Source of the DNA: Gammaproteobacteria bacterium
Lineage (GTDB): Bacteria; Pseudomonadota; Gammaproteobacteria; Methylococcales; Methylomonadaceae
Length of the DNA stretch: 7,893 bases
NCBI GenBank assembly: GCA_024276805.1
Contig: JAJRWJ010000374.1
Span: 1 to 7,893, forward strand
Direction: 5' to 3'
Shown here: in pieces, positions 5,561 to 7,893 of the stretch
Position numbering within the stretch: position 1 is the stretch's first letter
Layout of the letters: each line of letters opens with the position of its first letter
Position numbers and translations under genes: made by a program
Notes under the pieces: generated by a model
Databases searched by the model: none
What the model was told of the DNA's origin: nothing
What the model saw: the letters and a program-made list of their open reading frames with translations, nothing else

Positions 5561-6544
5561 TCAGGCTGGGTCGGTAGTGAAAAAGGCAAATGCTGCATCG
5601 ACCCGGGCCAGTTGCCGGTCGGGTCGATTGGCTTTGTTGATAAGATCCTTCAATTCGGCAGGTAAGGAACCAAGTTGACTGAAATACCAGCCGATGTGCT
5701 TTCGGGCAATTCTAACACCATTCATATCGCCATAGAAGCCATATAATTTTTGTAAATGCCCGTGTACAATCTGCCGGATCTGCTCGATACCCGGCGACGG
5801 CAGGTGTTCCCCGGTGTGCAAAAAATGCAGGATTTCATTGAACAGCCATGGCCGGCCACAGGCCGCCCGACCGATCATCAGTGCATCCGCGGCACTGGCA
5901 TCCAGGACTGCCCTGGCTTTTTCCGGAGAGTCGATATCACCATTGGCGATCACCGGGATGGCAACTGCTTGTTTGACCCGGGCGATAGTACGGTATTCCG
6001 CGCTTCCGGAGAATCCGCAGGCCCGGGTTCTGCCATGAATGGTCAGAGCGGCAATGCCGGCATTTTCCGCAATCCGGGCAATATTGACGGCATTGCGATT
6101 CTCCCGGTCCCAGCCGGTGCGTATCTTCAGAGTGACCGGAATATCGACGGCAGCGACCACCGCCTCCAGGATGTTTTTGACCAGAGACTCGTTCTTCAAC
6201 AGGGCGGAGCCGGCTGCGACCGAGCAGACTTTTTTTGCCGGGCAGCCCATATTGATATCGATGATCTGTGCTCCGTGATCGGCATTGAATCGTGCCGCAT
6301 CCGCCATGTGTCGTGGATCGGCACCAACAATCTGTACCGTGCGCGGGTCGCTCTCGCCACTGAGATGGGTTTTCAACAGCGTGCGCCGATGCTTGCGCAG
6401 GGCCGGGTTTGATGCGACCATTTCTGAAACAGCCATGCCGGCGCCATGATCCCTGCACAGTTCCCGGAATGGCCGGTCGCTGATGCTGGCCATGGGAGCC
6501 AGGAGCAGGTTGTTGGATAACAGATGGGGTCCGATTTGCATCAT
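5561..6544 (-). CDS. dusB: tRNA-dihydrouridine synthase B
   Basis: DusB is a flavoenzyme that reduces a uridine in the tRNA D-loop (U17 in E. coli) to dihydrouridine with FMN and NADPH. The 327 residues match the family length. The TIM barrel begins with LLLAPMASISDRPFR (13-27; the usual AGVTDRPFR is here ASISDRPFR). The catalytic cysteine C101 is in NMGCPAKKV, the FMN/substrate lysine K140 in TLKIRTGWD, followed by LTIHGRTR (167-174), IANGDI (199-204) and ALMIGRAACGRPW (221-233). The C-terminal helical tRNA-binding domain contains RIARKHIGWYF (278-288). The start is one of two adjacent ATGs (6542-6544 or 6539-6541), and neither has a clear Shine-Dalgarno. It forms a two-gene unit with fis, the conserved gammaproteobacterial dusB-fis pair, with a candidate promoter at 6569-6597. 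Confidence 0.97.
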   Translation of the reverse strand: MMQIGPHLLSNNLLLAPMASISDRPFRELCRDHGAGMAVSEMVASNPALRKHRRTLLKTHLSGESDPRTVQIVGADPRHMADAARFNADHGAQIIDINMGCPAKKVCSVAAGSALLKNESLVKNILEAVVAAVDIPVTLKIRTGWDRENRNAVNIARIAENAGIAALTIHGRTRACGFSGSAEYRTIARVKQAVAIPVIANGDIDSPEKARAVLDASAADALMIGRAACGRPWLFNEILHFLHTGEHLPSPGIEQIRQIVHGHLQKLYGFYGDMNGVRIARKHIGWYFSQLGSLPAELKDLINKANRPDRQLARVDAAFAFFTTDPA

Positions 6545-6568
6545 AGTGGTTTTTTCAAGTGGGCGGCC

Positions 6569-6597
6569 ATGATAACTGAAAAAGATCGCTCGAGCAA
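6569..6597 (-). promoter_or_regulatory. Sigma70-type promoter for dusB-fis
   Basis: On the minus strand, -35 TTGCTC (6597-6592), a 17-bp spacer and -10 TATCAT (6574-6569, one base from TATAAT). Transcription would start near 6562, leaving a leader of about 20 bases before dusB. It occupies the 78-bp gap after the yheT-like gene, so dusB-fis need not depend on read-through from it. The A-rich stretch and the AT-flanked GC core just downstream of the -35 could take Fis autoregulation, but I cannot score Fis sites by eye. Confidence 0.6.
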
Positions 6598-6622
6598 AAA
6601 CCTTGCGATTGAAGTGGGTATT

Positions 6623-7618
6623 TCAGGAGTGCAACTGCTGCAGCAAAAAATTGCTGATACGCTGATCCAGCCAATATTTCGGCTGGAAAGGGAATTTGCC
6701 GAAGACAAAACCAACATGCCCCCCGCCTTCGGTGATTTCCAGATGCATGGCCGATGAAAGCTCTTCCCTGCCCGGGATGACCTTCCGGGTCATGAACGGG
6801 TCATCGATTGCCTGTACCAGCAAGGTTGGTATGACGATGGACTTCAGGAATTGTCTTGAACTGCAGCGCCGGTAGTAATCATGCACATTTTTGAAGCCGT
6901 GTAATTTAGCCACCACCCGGTCGTCATATTGCCAGAAGGATTTGATTCGGGACAAATCGCCCAGCTGGCGGATTTTTTCTGCTTCATGCTGCTGACCGAT
7001 GGCTTCCAGATAGCGACGCTTGGTTTGCACGTAGCGTATCAGATTCCGAATCAAATTGTCCCGATAGACCCTGGAGAAGCCGGTATCCATTTTATTGGCG
7101 CAGATGCCTAGATCGAAAGGCACGGAAACTGCTGCGGCAGCAAAAAGCGTGACTTTGTCACGCTGTTCTCCCAGCCATTTCAACAGCACATTGCCGCCCA
7201 GGGAAAAACCCACCGCGGCGAACGGTGTGTCGGGTTCGCGGCTGCGCAGGGTCTGATAGAGAAACTGAATGTCGCCGGTTTCCCCGGAATGATAACAACG
7301 CGCAGTCCTGTTGGGTTGCCCGCTGCAGCCACGAAAATTCAGCGCACAGCTGCGCAGGCCTTGTTGCAGCAAGGCTCGCTGCAGCCCTTTGATGTAGCCG
7401 GATCTGGAGCTGCCGGTCAAGCCATGCAGCAGGATCACCAGGGGACTGTCCCCGGTCCCGCAATGATCGATATCCAGAAAATCATGGTCCGGTGTGCTCA
7501 GCCTTTCGCGCCGGATCGACGCAGGACCGGGCAGTTTGCGCAGCAATGCCGGATATATCGTCTGCAGATGCGGGTTGTTCAACCACCAGGCTGGTTTGAA
7601 GGGCGTTTCGACGGGCAT
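6623..7618 (-). CDS. yheT: YheT-family alpha/beta hydrolase
   Basis: Member of the YheT / ABHD1-3 group of alpha/beta hydrolases, presumed carboxylesterases or lipases with unknown natural substrate in bacteria. The 331 residues show the family hallmarks in order: NNPHLQTIYPALLRK (14-28), an oxyanion region LLHGLTGSSRSGY (63-75), FRGCSGQPNR (95-104) with YHSGETGD (109-116), the nucleophile elbow GFSLGGN (137-143, S139), CANKMDTGFSRVY (173-185), the acid DDPFM (272-276) and the histidine H301 in EGGGHVGF. Alignment by memory to E. coli YheT is strong throughout. No signal peptide is seen, so it is likely cytoplasmic or peripheral. The start at 7616-7618 gives the expected N-terminus but has only a pyrimidine-rich stretch before it and no Shine-Dalgarno. 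It lies upstream of dusB on the same strand and is divergent from the gene at 7708. Confidence 0.92.
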   Translation of the reverse strand: MPVETPFKPAWWLNNPHLQTIYPALLRKLPGPASIRRERLSTPDHDFLDIDHCGTGDSPLVILLHGLTGSSRSGYIKGLQRALLQQGLRSCALNFRGCSGQPNRTARCYHSGETGDIQFLYQTLRSREPDTPFAAVGFSLGGNVLLKWLGEQRDKVTLFAAAAVSVPFDLGICANKMDTGFSRVYRDNLIRNLIRYVQTKRRYLEAIGQQHEAEKIRQLGDLSRIKSFWQYDDRVVAKLHGFKNVHDYYRRCSSRQFLKSIVIPTLLVQAIDDPFMTRKVIPGREELSSAMHLEITEGGGHVGFVFGKFPFQPKYWLDQRISNFLLQQLHS

Positions 7619-7651
7619 GGAAAAAAGGATACAATTGTGAGATTATTCGGC

Positions 7652-7660
7652 ATGATAGCA
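7652..7660 (-). promoter_or_regulatory. Possible extended -10 promoter for the yheT-like gene
   Basis: On the minus strand TGCTATCAT (7660-7652) matches the extended -10 form TGnTATAAT with one mismatch. No recognisable -35 lies at the proper distance, which extended -10 promoters tolerate. The start point would be near 7645, about 27 bases before the ATG at 7618. Confidence 0.35.
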
Positions 7661-7690
7661 AAAAGCGGCGGCTGCGATGTGCTGCTTTTT
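7660..7690 (+). terminator. Hairpin flanked by A and T runs between divergent hydrolase genes
   Basis: AAAAAGCGGCG (7660-7670) pairs with TGCTGCTTTTT (7680-7690) over 11 bp, including two G-T pairs, around a 9-base loop. The A-run and T-run give it the form of a bidirectional intrinsic terminator. Its place is unusual: it lies in the leader of the plus-strand gene at 7708, 17 bases before its ATG, not behind a gene. It could shield each gene from upstream or antisense transcripts, or act as an attenuator for the 7708 gene. On the minus strand it lies upstream of the likely yheT-like start point. Confidence 0.4.
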
Positions 7691-7707
7691 CAATACCAGG
7701 GCGCGCG

Positions 7708-7893
7708 ATGAAAAAACTGATTATTTACAATCATGGCAAGGACAGCACACCATGGGGCGAAAAGGCCCTGGCTTTTGCCGATGTCGCAAAGCGCCTGGGC
7801 TGTGACTTTCAAAGTCCCGATTACCGTGAGACCAAGGATCCGGACGAGCGTGTCGAGCAATTGTTGTCGATGGACTTTGCAGAATATGATGAC
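7708..7893 (+). CDS. Alpha/beta-fold hydrolase, N-terminal part (partial)
   Basis: The first 62 codons of a gene running off the right edge. It starts MKKLIIYNHGKDSTPWGEKA: a first beta strand ending in the HG oxyanion motif, followed by a helix (ALAFADVAKRLGCD) and a second strand ending in DYRE (31-34). This is the beginning of a small alpha/beta hydrolase of the kind seen in proteobacteria with an N-terminal SHGKDS/NHGKDS-type motif. The nucleophile and acid/His residues are beyond the window, so activity cannot be judged. The ATG at 7708 is preceded by CAGGG at 7697-7701, a usable ribosome binding site. It is divergent from the YheT-like hydrolase and not a recent copy of it, since the two have no extended similarity in the visible part. 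Confidence 0.8.
   Translation, partial: MKKLIIYNHGKDSTPWGEKALAFADVAKRLGCDFQSPDYRETKDPDERVEQLLSMDFAEYDD

Noticed and set aside
5756..6412. A 218-codon plus-strand open frame antisense to dusB
   Set aside because: It is a shadow of dusB, with Asp/Arg/Gly-rich translation and no motif.

Overview
The window is an ordinary chromosomal segment of a gammaproteobacterium. The evidence is the run dusB - fis - purH - purD on the minus strand: Fis is essentially a gammaproteobacterial protein, and this order is the one I know from Pseudomonas. A YheT-family hydrolase and an outer-membrane TonB-dependent receptor fit a Gram-negative host. I cannot resolve the genus. Every complete gene stops with TGA. 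I see no mobile element, CRISPR array, tRNA or rRNA.

Left end (1-874, plus strand). The last 67 residues of a TonB-dependent receptor are followed by an AlkB-family alkylation-repair dioxygenase gene. This gene is broken by a single in-frame TGA at 773-775. The rest of the conserved domain, including the third iron ligand and both 2-oxoglutarate-binding arginines, continues in the same frame to 874, so it reads as a very fresh nonsense mutation or a base error.

Purine block (858-3889, minus strand). purH (last two steps to IMP) lies upstream of purD (glycinamide ribonucleotide synthetase), with 197 bp between them. purD converges on the AlkB gene, and their coding ends overlap by 17 bp if the interrupted AlkB frame is followed to its end. 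A good sigma70-type promoter lies upstream of purH.

Middle (4060-5244, plus strand). A 394-residue protein of unknown function is transcribed against its neighbours. It sits exactly where the fis-purH junction would be, splitting the usual cluster in two.

Right part (5257-7618, minus strand). fis is preceded by dusB (tRNA dihydrouridine synthase) 7 bp away, with a clear promoter in front of dusB. Upstream lies a YheT-type alpha/beta hydrolase. Divergent from it, from 7708 to the right edge, is the start of a second, unrelated alpha/beta hydrolase. The space between the two hydrolases holds a hairpin flanked by A and T runs.

I found no convincing new system. The items most worth a second look are the interrupted AlkB gene, the unknown gene inserted into the dusB-fis-purH-purD cluster, and the paired 9-bp inverted repeat in the purH/unknown-gene divergent promoter region.
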